The notes under the pieces are model-generated. The model ran no database searches. It saw only the letters and a list, made by a program, of their open reading frames with translations, and was not told the origin of the DNA. From Patescibacteria group bacterium (GTDB lineage: Archaea > Nanobdellota > Nanobdellia > Pacearchaeales > GW2011-AR1), in NCBI GenBank assembly GCA_019428815.1, contig JAHYJW010000005.1, forward strand, positions 1 through 51,847: a DNA stretch of 51,847 bases. Reading direction: 5' to 3'. Below are positions 42,553 through 51,847 of the stretch, piece by piece. Positions within the stretch are counted from its first letter, which is position 1; each line of letters begins with the position of its first letter. Made by a program: the position numbers and the translations under genes.

Positions 42553-45500
42553 TTAATTAGATTTTTCTATGGGGTCATAAAGATTCAAAAATTCGTAAAA
42601 ATCTTTTAGTTCTTTTATCTCTGCTACTTCGTTATAAGTGATATCCTCTGAACCTTTTATAGGATATTTAATCAAAATAGCTCCTGAGGGCAAATCTTTA
42701 AAGATATCTTCTTTAGAATAAACCATCTCATTTGCATAGTAATAACCCTCTAAGACCGAATACTTCTTTTTTATTCCTAAATTATTTTTAACAGTCCAAA
42801 AAGTTCTAACTTCAGTAAAAATTTTTTTTCGATATATATCCCCTAATTTTTTTGCATTAAATGCAGAGGGATCCACATCTGGGTGAAGATTAGCTAATTC
42901 TCTATCATATGCTCTTTTGCCCCATTGTAAGTCTAATTGTGTTGGTAAACTCAAACTACAGATGGGATTATCACAAAAAACAGTATAAACTGGTGGCCAG
43001 AAGTGTGGTTGAGTATAATTATCAATATCTGATTCAGCACCAAGAACCTGTAACATCTCTTGAGCATAAACAGCCATACTACTTAAAGGATTCATAATTA
43101 CCACAGCATTGATTATTGTAGCACCATTGTATAATTCACCGTGCCCAGAATTTGTAGCAGAACGCCAGTTTATAACAATGTGCCCCGGTTCCGTAATCAG
43201 GTCAAGACATTCAACCCCATGAATAAATTTACCTGGTTGATTTAAAGGGTCAGAAAATCCATTAGTAAATTCAGGATAATAAAGTAGTGTTTGGTTTACC
43301 TTCATAAAATCAACACTCGTGGGGGTATATGTTCCTCCATAAGGATTCGTTAACCCTTGGGGATTAACACATACAATTGGTTTTTCAATCCAACGTGTTA
43401 TTACCGTTGGAACATTAGGAATAGTATTAAACCTTATAACATTATTAAAGCCAAGTTCAATATAGTCATATCCATTTTGATTTGTTTGATTAGGAATGAG
43501 CGTAAAATTTTTTATTAATTCCGAATAATCTGAAGAAATAAATCTCGAGCTGTTATAAAAACCCTCTTTTGTTATTAAAAAACTCAAATCTTGATTAACA
43601 CCTCTGAAAACGATAAAAGTGTTATTGTCATCTTTCAATCTTAAACCCCAGCCGTCAGTTATAACAGAGAAATTCATAATAGGAATTTCATTATAATGGT
43701 TACTGATCGCCCCTATTAGAGGATTTAAAACAGGGAGATAAATAATCTGTATTGTTTTTTCGATTTGTCCCCCTAAAAAAGAAACAAAAATCGTAAAATT
43801 AACAAAATTTTCTTCGTGATACAATAAATCAGCTTCTGGTATAAAATCAATAAAAATTTCTTTTGTATTGGGATTATAATTTGAATTAATCTGTAAAGGG
43901 GAGTAGGAAAATTCGACTTCAATGATTAAACTATCATTATATCCTTCAACATACTCAATATAATCCCCTAAAGAAAGATTAAATCGATGATTGTCATACT
44001 CATTAATAAAGTATAAATCCTGGAGATTAATCTGAGGAATAAATGGTTCAACTATTAATTGAACACTTGCCTCCCCAAATGTATAATTTTGGTTACCTGA
44101 AGTGTTAAAAGTGTAATTATAAATTCCTATATTAAGGATATCTAAATCTGGATTAGAAACAGCTTCCCCGTTCCGATAGAGCGTACAAAGTAAAACATCT
44201 GGACAATTAGTTCCTTCGATATTAGCAGGGTCTCCAAGAGTTATATTTAAATCTCCAGAAATATTTAAACTTGGAACTGCTTTTTCCACAATAAAAATTT
44301 GTTCATCATAAAAACTCGAGTAGTTTTCCTGATCTAATCTTAAAATTGAAAAGTTGTATGCCCCTGCACCGAGATTTTGCAATGAATCATTTTCTATGAG
44401 ACTTCCATTTCTGAGCATCTCAAAAATAGAGGAACAATTAGACCAAGTTTTAAAAGAATCAGGGAAGGTTAAGGGAGAAGTTTCATTAAAATATATTAAA
44501 CAAGGGTTATCATTCGGAGTTATATTTAAATTAAAGATGACAGAATTAGTGTTGCCTACAAAATCATTAACAAAAACTTCGATGAAGTATTCTCCAACAG
44601 CTAGATATCCTGTCCAATTTAAGAAACCATCAGAATTAATAACAAAATTCTGAGTATCGTTAATATAAAAAGATTCAACACCAGAGATATCAAATGCAGA
44701 AAAATAAGCTCCTGCCCAATCATAGTCGTACACCAGACTAAAATTATTTGGGACTGATAAAAATTCCGGGGCAATTGTATCTACAAAAAAGAAAATATGG
44801 CTTTCATTTAAGTTGCCAAAAGAGTCATTGACAGATACTTCCAAAGAATTCATGCCTTCAAAAAAATCAATAAAAAGAGGTTGGTGGTATATAGCTTCAG
44901 ACCCGTTCCAATCAAACAAGATAGTATCGATAAAATCCCCTGAGACCTGAACATCTAACAAAATCTCAGTAGTGTTATAAACAAAATTTTCCGTAGGAGA
45001 AAGGATTTCAATTATTAGTGGATTATTAAAGTTTTCAACCATGACATTAAAGTCTATTCTATCAAATGCTGCAGAATCCACATCAATAACCATTGTATAA
45101 AAACTAAAATTTCCAGGAGCATTTGGCTGCAGTATCAAAAGACTTTCATTAATAGACACCCATGCGGGGGAATTGGGATCTAAATTTAAAATAAAATCAT
45201 TGTCAATAGTTTCAGAATCAAGAAGATCATTTAAATTTAGGCTATTTAAAGAATTTGAGAATAAACTAAGGTTATACTCTTCTTGGATAAATTTAGGCTT
45301 TAAGTTAACTTCAAATAAAAACTCGTGATTAGAGTTTAAACGAAAAGCTCGAAACATTTCTAAATTCTCAAATTCCAAAGAATTTTCTTGAGAAAGAATG
45401 TTAAAAGAGAAGTTTATTATTGGAAATTGAGAATAGACGAGACGCGATGTTTCATTTATTTCAGAGGTATTCTCAAAGTTAATCTCTTTATAAAATAAAT

Positions 45501-45882
45501 TTTTATTAATGTTAATAATTCCCAAATTAAAGAGGGGCGGATATTCCTTATTTCTTAAAATAATTATTTCTTCAAGAGTAGAATTAAATTCTTCAAAATT
45601 CAAATCATCGCTTCCCCGTTCAGATTCAGTATCACAAAAAATACTGGACCACACCCCTGCATCCAATAAAAAACTAACCTTTCCATTAATATCTGTTACA
45701 TTAGAATAATTAAAATTATTACTCTGATTAGAAGATAAATTTACTAAAGCATCTTCAATAAAACTTCCTTGAAGATCTGTGATTGAGGCATTAACAAAAA
45801 CAAAGGGTCCCGCTAGGACAATAGAAACCGGTTGTAAGAGTAATACTCCCAAAAAAAGAAGGATAACTAATCTTTTTATCAT
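42553..45882 (-). CDS. Giant secreted/surface protein with zincin-like degenerate C-terminal domain
   Basis: 1109 residues. Signal peptide (MIKRLVILLFLGVLLLQPVS, cleavage near VLAGP), then serial Ig/cadherin-like beta domains rich in N-x-S/T. Segments start IIEILSPTENFVYN and EKAVPSLNIS. The last ~250 residues are more globular and Cys-containing (CVNPQGLTNPYGGTYTP, NWRSATNSGHGEL). They contain AVYAQEMLQVLGAESD, whose QExxQxLG spacing recalls the HExxHxLG zinc site of secreted metalloproteases with both His lost. No second anchor, so it may be released or bound to the S-layer. Preceded by a gene-free 148 bases. Confidence 0.75.
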   Translation of the reverse strand: MIKRLVILLFLGVLLLQPVSIVLAGPFVFVNASITDLQGSFIEDALVNLSSNQSNNFNYSNVTDINGKVSFLLDAGVWSSIFCDTESERGSDDLNFEEFNSTLEEIIILRNKEYPPLFNLGIININKNLFYKEINFENTSEINETSRLVYSQFPIINFSFNILSQENSLEFENLEMFRAFRLNSNHEFLFEVNLKPKFIQEEYNLSLFSNSLNSLNLNDLLDSETIDNDFILNLDPNSPAWVSINESLLILQPNAPGNFSFYTMVIDVDSAAFDRIDFNVMVENFNNPLIIEILSPTENFVYNTTEILLDVQVSGDFIDTILFDWNGSEAIYHQPLFIDFFEGMNSLEVSVNDSFGNLNESHIFFFVDTIAPEFLSVPNNFSLVYDYDWAGAYFSAFDISGVESFYINDTQNFVINSDGFLNWTGYLAVGEYFIEVFVNDFVGNTNSVIFNLNITPNDNPCLIYFNETSPLTFPDSFKTWSNCSSIFEMLRNGSLIENDSLQNLGAGAYNFSILRLDQENYSSFYDEQIFIVEKAVPSLNISGDLNITLGDPANIEGTNCPDVLLCTLYRNGEAVSNPDLDILNIGIYNYTFNTSGNQNYTFGEASVQLIVEPFIPQINLQDLYFINEYDNHRFNLSLGDYIEYVEGYNDSLIIEVEFSYSPLQINSNYNPNTKEIFIDFIPEADLLYHEENFVNFTIFVSFLGGQIEKTIQIIYLPVLNPLIGAISNHYNEIPIMNFSVITDGWGLRLKDDNNTFIVFRGVNQDLSFLITKEGFYNSSRFISSDYSELIKNFTLIPNQTNQNGYDYIELGFNNVIRFNTIPNVPTVITRWIEKPIVCVNPQGLTNPYGGTYTPTSVDFMKVNQTLLYYPEFTNGFSDPLNQPGKFIHGVECLDLITEPGHIVINWRSATNSGHGELYNGATIINAVVIMNPLSSMAVYAQEMLQVLGAESDIDNYTQPHFWPPVYTVFCDNPICSLSLPTQLDLQWGKRAYDRELANLHPDVDPSAFNAKKLGDIYRKKIFTEVRTFWTVKNNLGIKKKYSVLEGYYYANEMVYSKEDIFKDLPSGAILIKYPIKGSEDITYNEVAEIKELKDFYEFLNLYDPIEKSN

Positions 45883-46030
45883 GATTTCTAGCCGATAAGA
45901 GTATTTATAAAATTTTCCGATTTATGATAACTTTTAAGTAACAACTAAATAAAAAATTTGTTAAAAAATACCCTTTTAAGATATCTTTTAAAAAAGAAAA
46001 CATTAAGGCGAGAAATTAAAATAATAAAAT

Positions 46031-46140
<110 letters not shown>

Positions 46141-46160
46141 AAAAAATCAAGATTTAGGTA

Positions 46161-46180
46161 TTTTATAAATCTTTTTATAG
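46161..46180. promoter_or_regulatory. Divergent TATA-like boxes for 5S rRNA and tRNA-Leu
   Basis: ATTTATAAAA on the minus strand serves the 5S gene (about 25 bases). TTTTTATAG on the plus strand serves tRNA-Leu (about 27 bases). Both lie within 62 bases. Confidence 0.55.
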
Positions 46181-46202
46181 GGCTATATTCTGATAAACTT
46201 AA

Positions 46203-46286
46203 GCAGGGATAGCGAAGTGGTCAAACGCGCGGGACTCAAGATCCCGTCTCTTAGTGAGTTCGGAGGTTCGAATCCTCTTCCCTGCA
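46203..46286 (+). tRNA. tRNA-Leu, anticodon CAA
   Basis: 84-base type II tRNA. Acceptor GCAGGGA/TCCCTGC, A73, anticodon stem CGGGA/TCCCG around loop CTCAAGA, giving CAA (reads UUG). T-loop TTCGAAT. CCA not encoded. Confidence 0.95.
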
Positions 46287-46318
46287 TTAAATTTTGATTT
46301 AAAGAGATTTAGAATTTC

Positions 46319-46978
46319 TTAAAAATAACTCTCAAGTTCCTTATACAAATTAAGATATCCTTTAGAAAAAAGTACAAAATAATTGTCGGTCAATTCAAAA
46401 GTTGACTTTCCAGATGAAAAAGATTCTTGAATGTAATCCTCATTATTAATCATCTTAAATATTTCTTCATAACTTGTTCTTAATGTTAAATCTGGATTAT
46501 CTATAAACCCCCTACTTACAAAAAGTTCACCTTTAGAAACTTCAATAAAATAATCTCTTTGATCAACTATTATCTGTATCTTGGGTTTTATAGAAGTGAA
46601 AGGTATTTCTTGTAGATTGTAAAGCTTTAGTTTTATTGCGGCATACTCAATAAACTCCTTTTCAAGATCTTCAAGATTTATATCTGGAAAGTTTTTTTCT
46701 AGGATAATCCTTTTATCACCCAAAAGAGTATTAACAATCAAGTCTCTTCCTACTTCCCATACATCATTCATATTCTGAAATAAAAGTCCATACTTTGTAA
46801 TTGGGTCTACAATTTCTCCAGTTGCAATCCTTTGTTCATACACTTCACTATAATCTTTAATGTTTAAGACTTGGTAAACGAATAACGAAATTAAGAGAAT
46901 AACTAAAATTACTAAGATTAAGAAAGAAATAAGAACAATACTCTTTTTTTTAGGTTCTTTTTCTGGGGGATTATTCAT
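46319..46978 (-). CDS. Membrane-anchored protein with SCP2-like domain
   Basis: 219 residues. One N-terminal membrane segment (~14-36) follows a basic start. The C-terminal ~110 residues read YFIEVSKGELFVSRG, then PDLTLRTSYEEIFKMI and SSGKSTFELTDNYFVLF. This pattern of paired strands, helix and G-K-S turn resembles SCP2 sterol/lipid-carrier domains. The match is by eye only. It might bind lipid at the membrane surface. Convergent with tRNA-Leu, alone on its strand. Confidence 0.55.
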   Translation of the reverse strand: MNNPPEKEPKKKSIVLISFLILVILVILLISLFVYQVLNIKDYSEVYEQRIATGEIVDPITKYGLLFQNMNDVWEVGRDLIVNTLLGDKRIILEKNFPDINLEDLEKEFIEYAAIKLKLYNLQEIPFTSIKPKIQIIVDQRDYFIEVSKGELFVSRGFIDNPDLTLRTSYEEIFKMINNEDYIQESFSSGKSTFELTDNYFVLFSKGYLNLYKELESYF

Positions 46979-46999
46979 ATATTTTTATTAAAATTAATA

Positions 47000-47008
47000 T
47001 TTATAAAG
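47000..47008 (+). promoter_or_regulatory. TATA-like box of tRNA-Arg
   Basis: TTTATAAAG lies about 27 bases before the first base of the tRNA. Confidence 0.5.
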
Positions 47009-47030
47009 ATTCTTTATAAGACTTATATAT

Positions 47031-47105
47031 GCTCTCGTAGCTCAGCTGGATTAGAGCGATTCCCTCCTAAGGAATAGGTCGCAGGTTCAAATCCTGCCGG
47101 GAGCA
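47031..47105 (+). tRNA. tRNA-Arg, anticodon CCT
   Basis: 75 bases. Acceptor GCTCTCG/CGGGAGC with A73, anticodon stem ATTCC/GGAAT around CTCCTAA, giving CCT (reads AGG). T-loop TTCAAAT. CCA not encoded. Confidence 0.95.
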
Positions 47106-47150
47106 TTTTCACAAGATTTAAAATATGGTTTTTCAATATCATATAGGTAA

Positions 47151-47221
47151 GCGCTGGTGGTTTAGTGGTAGAACGTCAGCCTTCCAAGCTGAACATCCGG
47201 GTTCGATTCCCGGCCGGCGCA
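47151..47221 (+). tRNA. tRNA-Gly, anticodon TCC
   Basis: 71 bases. Acceptor GCGCTGG/CCGGCGC with A73, anticodon stem TCAGC/GCTGA around loop CTTCCAA, giving TCC (reads GGA). T-loop TTCGATT. It lies 46 bases after tRNA-Arg and 19 bases before secF, possibly one transcript. Confidence 0.95.
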
Positions 47222-47240
47222 TATAACAAGTACACCAAAA

Positions 47241-48356
47241 ATGGACGAAAAAATTGAATCAAAAGAAAAGAAAGAAGAAAAAAAGGAAGAATCAAAAGAG
47301 AACTCAAGAGAACCTCTAAAGATTAAACATAAAGTAAAATTCAAAACAAAACTTGGAAAGTTTCATGATAAAAATTATAAACTTTTACTTTTAATTCCTA
47401 TAGCAATTTTTATCTTTTCATTTATTTTTATGGGCGTCTTTTATTCAAATACTGGAGAATTTTTACATAAGGATATTTCTCTTACAGGGGGTACAAGTAT
47501 AACTATCTTTGAGAAAATTGATATAAACACAATAAAAGACGACTTATCTAATGACCTCGGAAGTTTAAACGTTCGGGAAATTTCAGATCTTATAACAAGA
47601 GAACAGATAGCTGTTGTTATTGAAACAACTACGAATTCTACAGAAGCAAAAGGGATCCTTGAGGAATATTTGGGTTACCCACTTACAGAAGAAAATAGCG
47701 GAATTGAGTTTACAGGAACAGCTTTGAGTGAAAACTTTTTTAATCAATTACTTCTGGCTCTTATCCTTGCATTCTCTTTCATGGGCTGGGTTGTTTTTTT
47801 ACTATTCGGAAAAGGGTTAAAATTCAAAATAATTACCGGGATTTTAGTTTTTACAAGCGCAATATTAAGTTTTCAAGTATTGGAAATTAGTTTAGGTTTG
47901 ATCTTTTCTTTTGGGATATTGTTAGTTACGACTGTTATCTACTTATTTCATAGCATACCTTCATTAGCAGTTATAATCTCCGCCTTTGCGAATATTTTCA
48001 TGACATTAACTTTACTAAATCTTCTTAATATCTCTATGTCAACTTCAGGGGTCGTTGCTCTCTTAATGTTAATTGGATATTCTGTTGATACAGACATTCT
48101 TATGGTTAACCGAATACTGAAAAGAAAAGAGGGTTCTTTGAACAGTCGTATTTTTTCTGCTTTTAGTACAGGTATCACTATGACTCTCACTTCTTTAGTC
48201 GCATTGATTACTGCGTTGATAATCTTAGGTTCTTTTTCTCCAGTCCTTACAACAATCTTCACAGTTCTTATAATTGGCCTTAGTTTTGACTTAATAAACA
48301 CCTGGATTACTAATGCTTCAATAATGAAGTGGTATGTTAAATCAAAAGAAGAATAA
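47241..48356 (+). CDS. secF: Protein translocase subunit SecF
   Basis: 371 residues. A charged N-terminus is followed by one membrane segment (~52-72) and the periplasmic-type domain beginning KDISLTGGTSITIF. Five more membrane segments follow, with LMLIGYSVDTDILMVNRI, the RND-type signature of SecF. It partners SecD in driving late stages of Sec export. Directly precedes secD (16-base gap). Confidence 0.95.
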   Translation: MDEKIESKEKKEEKKEESKENSREPLKIKHKVKFKTKLGKFHDKNYKLLLLIPIAIFIFSFIFMGVFYSNTGEFLHKDISLTGGTSITIFEKIDINTIKDDLSNDLGSLNVREISDLITREQIAVVIETTTNSTEAKGILEEYLGYPLTEENSGIEFTGTALSENFFNQLLLALILAFSFMGWVVFLLFGKGLKFKIITGILVFTSAILSFQVLEISLGLIFSFGILLVTTVIYLFHSIPSLAVIISAFANIFMTLTLLNLLNISMSTSGVVALLMLIGYSVDTDILMVNRILKRKEGSLNSRIFSAFSTGITMTLTSLVALITALIILGSFSPVLTTIFTVLIIGLSFDLINTWITNASIMKWYVKSKEE

Positions 48357-48372
48357 ATAAAAAAGAATAAAA

Positions 48373-49911
48373 ATGAAACTAAAATTAACACAAAAAATTT
48401 GGGTATTAATCATTGTTGTGATCTTTTCACTAATTTCTATATTTGGATTACCACCTGCAATATTGGATACAGGTGTTTTGATTACTAGTGTTGAACTCAA
48501 CTCAACAGCATTTGAGGTAGGGTTTAGGGAAGGCCAGATTATAAACGAGATTAATGATAACCCAATTAAAGATGCTTCAGATTTCTCAAGAATAATATTA
48601 GAGATTTTTGCTTCAAATGAAAGTCAAATTGTAAAGTTTAAAACAAAAAATTCTGAAATCATCTATTTTTCAAACGAGATACCTCAGATGACTATCTCGG
48701 ATACACCCGCTTCTAGAATTAAATTTGGTTTAGATATCATTGGGGGAGCAAGGGCATTAGTCAAGGCAGAAGATAAAGACTTAACCGCGGGAGATGTAAG
48801 GGATTTAATCTCTATAACTGAGAATAGATTAAATGAATTTGGACTTACAGACTTGCATATAAGACACGTTTCAGATTTAGAAGGAAATAACTTTATGCTT
48901 GTGGAAATTGCTGGTGCAACACCAAAAGATTTAGAAAATTTAATTGCTCAACAAGGCAAATTTGAAGCAAAAATTGGGAATGAGACTGTTTTTATCGGGG
49001 GAATAGACAATGATATCGCATCTGTTTGTAGAAGAGATAATAATTGTGCTTTTATTGAAAAATGTCAACAATCCCAAGATGGAAGTTATTTTTGTAACTT
49101 TAGGTTTGAAGTAACCTTAAGTCCCGAAGCAGCAAAAAGACATGCAGATATAACCGATACCTTAGAAGTCAATGTAACCCCCCAAGGCAAGTATCTTTCT
49201 TTACCCCTAGATCTTTATCTAGACGATGTTTTAATGGATAGCCTTTTAATTTCTGAAGGATTAAAAGGAAGAATCACAACCCAGGTAGTTGTCTCTGGCT
49301 CTGCTTCTGGAGAGACAAGAGATGTTGCAATAACCGCAGCAGAGGCTCAGATGAACCATCTTCAAACAATTTTAATAACAGGAAGCCTCCCTTTTAGTTT
49401 AGAAATCGTTAAGCTAGATACAATCTCTCCCCTTCTTGGACCAGAATTTTTAAGGATGATTTTAATTGCAGGGCTTTCAGCTATTGGAGCTGTTGCATTA
49501 GTTGTTTTTGTTAGGTATAGAAAGTTTAAAGCTTCTTTAGCACTCGTTTTAACAAGTATATCTGAGATAATTATCATTTTAGGTATTGCGGCTTTAATTG
49601 ATTGGAATCTTGATTTGCCGAGCATTGCAGGAATTTTAATTGTTGTAGGTACTGGTATAGATCAACAGATTATTATCCTAGATGAATCTCAAAGAGGTGC
49701 TTTTTTAAGTTTAAAACAGAAGATGAAAAGAGCATTTGCAATAATCATTGGAGCTTATTTCACGTCTGTTGTCGCAATGTTGCCACTTCTTTGGGCAGGT
49801 GCAGGTTTACTAAGGGGATTTGCATTTACAACAATAATTGGTATCTCTGCAGGAGTTTTGATTACTCGACCAGCATTTTCTGATATAATTAAAAGAATAG
49901 AAAAAGAATAA
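48373..49911 (+). CDS. secD: Protein translocase subunit SecD
   Basis: 512 residues. One membrane segment (~9-30), then a PDZ-like stretch (AFEVGFREGQIINEIND). The SecD head contains IKFGLDIIGGARALVKAE and its FEAKIGNETVFIGG subdomain. The five-segment C-terminal bundle has IVVGTGIDQQIIILDES. The PDZ-like insertion between the first segment and head is typical of archaeal forms. It forms a complex with SecF. Confidence 0.95.
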   Translation: MKLKLTQKIWVLIIVVIFSLISIFGLPPAILDTGVLITSVELNSTAFEVGFREGQIINEINDNPIKDASDFSRIILEIFASNESQIVKFKTKNSEIIYFSNEIPQMTISDTPASRIKFGLDIIGGARALVKAEDKDLTAGDVRDLISITENRLNEFGLTDLHIRHVSDLEGNNFMLVEIAGATPKDLENLIAQQGKFEAKIGNETVFIGGIDNDIASVCRRDNNCAFIEKCQQSQDGSYFCNFRFEVTLSPEAAKRHADITDTLEVNVTPQGKYLSLPLDLYLDDVLMDSLLISEGLKGRITTQVVVSGSASGETRDVAITAAEAQMNHLQTILITGSLPFSLEIVKLDTISPLLGPEFLRMILIAGLSAIGAVALVVFVRYRKFKASLALVLTSISEIIIILGIAALIDWNLDLPSIAGILIVVGTGIDQQIIILDESQRGAFLSLKQKMKRAFAIIIGAYFTSVVAMLPLLWAGAGLLRGFAFTTIIGISAGVLITRPAFSDIIKRIEKE

Positions 49912-50008
49912 ATCTCCTAAGCCCCAAGGTCCCAATATAACTTCTAAAAAAGATTTAATTAATATTTCTTTTCATAACTAATAAAAACACTAAAAACCTT
50001 TTTTTTAA

Positions 50009-51427
50009 ATGTTATTTTTAAAAGGGAAAAAAAACAAAAAAGTGCCTTTCAAAAAGCTTAAAGAGGAATCTATTTTTAAAGAAATCTTTGTAAGAATCAA
50101 GAAAAGAGATTTTTCTGGGAATACAGGTCTGGCAATAAAGAATTCGACATATCAATTTTTTACAACCCTTATCGCCAAAGGGGGCTCCTTTATTTTTACA
50201 GCAATAATTGCAAGACTTTTAATGCCCGAACTTTTTGGATATTACTCTTTAGCTTTGTCAACAATTCTGATTTTTTCTGCTGTTTCTGAGTTAGGACTAA
50301 ATCAAACATTAATTCGATTTGTTTCCATAGAATTTAACAAAAAAAAGAACAGCCTAAAATCTATAATTCTCTATTTTGGAAAGATTAAATCGATTTTAAT
50401 CCTCATATCCGCCTTTGTTCTTTTATTCTCTGCAAACTATCTGGCAAATAACTTCTTTCAAAAACCTGTTTTTTTAGCCCTCTTAGCTGGATTTTTATAC
50501 ATCTTCTTTGTACAGGTAACCGAATTTCTAAAATCTCTTCTTCAGGCATCTAATAAATTTTTACCCATCTTAAAGAGAGAGATTTTTTTCCAGATTTTTA
50601 GGATGATTTTTGTACCACTAGCAATAGTCTTAGCAATTGGATATTCCCTCAATCATCAAAGAATCCTAATGTGGATCATTATCTCTCTTGGTTTATCTAT
50701 GTTAATCCCTGGCCTTTTTTTGTTGTTTGATTTAAGGAAAGAGTATTCTAAAAAAATCTCTAAGAGAAATAAGATTAAACTTCCAAAAACTCAAAAGAAG
50801 ACTATAAATGGGTTTTTAATTTCAACAGCAACACTTTTCCTTTCAGGAGCCTTTTTTGGAAATATTGATAAAATAATGCTAGGGAAATTTGTTGAAGGGG
50901 AATTTATTGGATACTACTCTGCTTCTTTTTCTTTGATAAGTGCGTTAACACCTTTTGTTGGGATTTCTTCAATTGTACTTCTACCAATATTCAGCAAACT
51001 AAAAGGTAAATCTCTTAAGGTTGGGCTTAAGAAATCCCTTAAGTTCACTCTTATTTTATCAATTTTGGGATTTATAGGTACAATTTTATTTTCTGAGTTG
51101 GTTATAAAAATCGTTTACGGGGGGGGATATCTTCCATCTATTAATATCTTGAGAATTTTGGCTTTACTTTTGTTTATCACACCCTTTCTCTCACTATATC
51201 AGTCTTATTACATTTCTCAAGCAAAACCCCAAATTCCCGCAAAACTTTTAATTATCACAACGATTCTAAATTTAGTTCTTAATTATATTTTCATAACTCT
51301 CTTGTTGCCCCATGGGCCTATAAAAGCACTTTATGGTGCGGGGATAGCGACAATACTAAGCGAATTATTTTACTTAAGTAGTCTAATGTTTATTCAAAGA
51401 ATGATCTTGAGGAGGGACGATAAATAA
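50009..51427 (+). CDS. Polysaccharide/lipid-oligosaccharide flippase (MATE/Wzx-like)
   Basis: 472 residues with a ~40-residue basic cytoplasmic start and about 12-14 membrane segments. NSTYQFFTTLIAKGGSFIFT, ARLLMPELFGYYSLALST and a middle block NIDKIMLGKFVEGEFIGYYS are typical of the MOP flippase group. It probably flips lipid-linked glycans for N-glycosylation or surface polysaccharide; the many sequon-rich proteins here suit that role. Confidence 0.9.
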   Translation: MLFLKGKKNKKVPFKKLKEESIFKEIFVRIKKRDFSGNTGLAIKNSTYQFFTTLIAKGGSFIFTAIIARLLMPELFGYYSLALSTILIFSAVSELGLNQTLIRFVSIEFNKKKNSLKSIILYFGKIKSILILISAFVLLFSANYLANNFFQKPVFLALLAGFLYIFFVQVTEFLKSLLQASNKFLPILKREIFFQIFRMIFVPLAIVLAIGYSLNHQRILMWIIISLGLSMLIPGLFLLFDLRKEYSKKISKRNKIKLPKTQKKTINGFLISTATLFLSGAFFGNIDKIMLGKFVEGEFIGYYSASFSLISALTPFVGISSIVLLPIFSKLKGKSLKVGLKKSLKFTLILSILGFIGTILFSELVIKIVYGGGYLPSINILRILALLLFITPFLSLYQSYYISQAKPQIPAKLLIITTILNLVLNYIFITLLLPHGPIKALYGAGIATILSELFYLSSLMFIQRMILRRDDK

Positions 51428-51847
51428 TCCCCTCTTTAAGTTAAATTTTTAGGAAGTATCTTGAGAGTATATCCCAATTTAAATATGGTTTGATATTTCT
51501 TTGAATAGTTGGGGTAATTTTTCTTATTCTTTTTTAATTTCTTTATAATCCTTAAACTAATCTTATAAAAAATTAAAGAAAAGATTTATTATAGAATTTC
51601 TATTTATAAATCAATTAATAAATACCCCTCCAAGATACAGGTTTTCCTTAAAAACCCTTCCCCTAGCAATTAGTTCAGAATATTAGAAAAAGGATGTTTT
51701 TCTTTTTTTGCAATAAAAACAAGATATTGAGAAAAAAAGGGGTCTTTTGTAATTCCAATACCCTTTATTTTTTTGTTTATTTTAAAAATTTTATAGAAAA
51801 ATTTCTTTGAGTAATACCCCCCCCCCCCCCCCATAAAAATTTAAAAA
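51428..51847. other. Gene-free window end
   Basis: 420 A/T-rich bases with no supported gene. It has plain T-rich and A-rich runs and no clear repeats except a C homopolymer near the end. Confidence 0.5.
51817..51832. repeat. Poly-C tract of 16
   Basis: Sixteen consecutive C in an otherwise A/T-rich intergenic stretch. Either slippage-prone real DNA or a sequencing/assembly weak point. Confidence 0.8.

Overview
The window reads as chromosomal DNA of an archaeon with a very AT-rich genome. It carries archaeal or archaeal/eukaryotic-type genes: both subunits of DNA polymerase D, Orc1/Cdc6, RNA polymerase subunits Rpo3, Rpo4 and Rpo10, ribosomal proteins eL18 and eL21 beside universal ones, RNase P protein Rnp4, SecD/SecF and ThiI. 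Many genes have a TATA-like box about 25-30 bases before the start codon and no Shine-Dalgarno sequence, as in archaea with leaderless mRNAs. The small membrane and coiled-coil proteins, the large N-glycosylation-rich surface proteins and the GT4/GH57/GH15 glucan genes suggest a DPANN lineage (Woesearchaeota/Pacearchaeota-like). That placement is inference from gene style, not a measured phylogeny.

Layout. Bases 1-9300 are a surface/membrane locus. It has a two-pass protein with a large ectodomain and a HerA/VirB4-type P-loop ATPase (cut by the window edge), a 50-residue ribbon-helix-helix-like protein behind 10-bp spaced repeats, two large surface proteins and three small membrane or charged proteins. 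Bases 9394-16380 hold the replication block: polD large and small subunits, orc1/cdc6, and an AT-rich element flanked by inverted ORB-like boxes that looks like the chromosomal origin. Bases 16381-21600 are origin-proximal accessory DNA: a PRC-barrel protein, an unknown protein with a SecB-like tail, a small winged-helix protein, two convergent coiled-coil/HTH paralogues with palindromes inside their genes, a long repeat-rich intergenic stretch, a serine recombinase and a decayed recombinase fragment.

Bases 21634-34526 are mixed metabolism and maintenance: a GNAT enzyme, two degenerate receiver proteins, a membrane cyclophilin, a glucan operon (GT4, GH57, DUF5752, GH15), a split MgtE-type Mg2+ transporter, two PD-(D/E)XK proteins, FKBP, a T4 endonuclease V-like glycosylase, ThiI and an RRM protein. 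Bases 34633-42468 hold the ribosomal/RNA polymerase cluster: eL21-Rpo4-DUF655-uS13-uS4-uS11-Rpo3, then tRNA-Leu, an alarmone-synthetase gene of opposite strand, then eL18-uL13-uS9, a Zn-ribbon/recombinase-domain protein, Rpo10 and Rnp4. Bases 42553-51427 hold a giant surface protein, an isolated 5S rRNA, three tRNAs, an SCP2-like membrane protein, SecF-SecD and a polysaccharide flippase.

The parts most worth following up are the predicted origin with its embedded-palindrome HTH pair, the recombinase domain reused without its catalytic half, the RelA/SpoT-like gene lodged inside a ribosomal operon, and a tRNA-Leu with an AAG anticodon.
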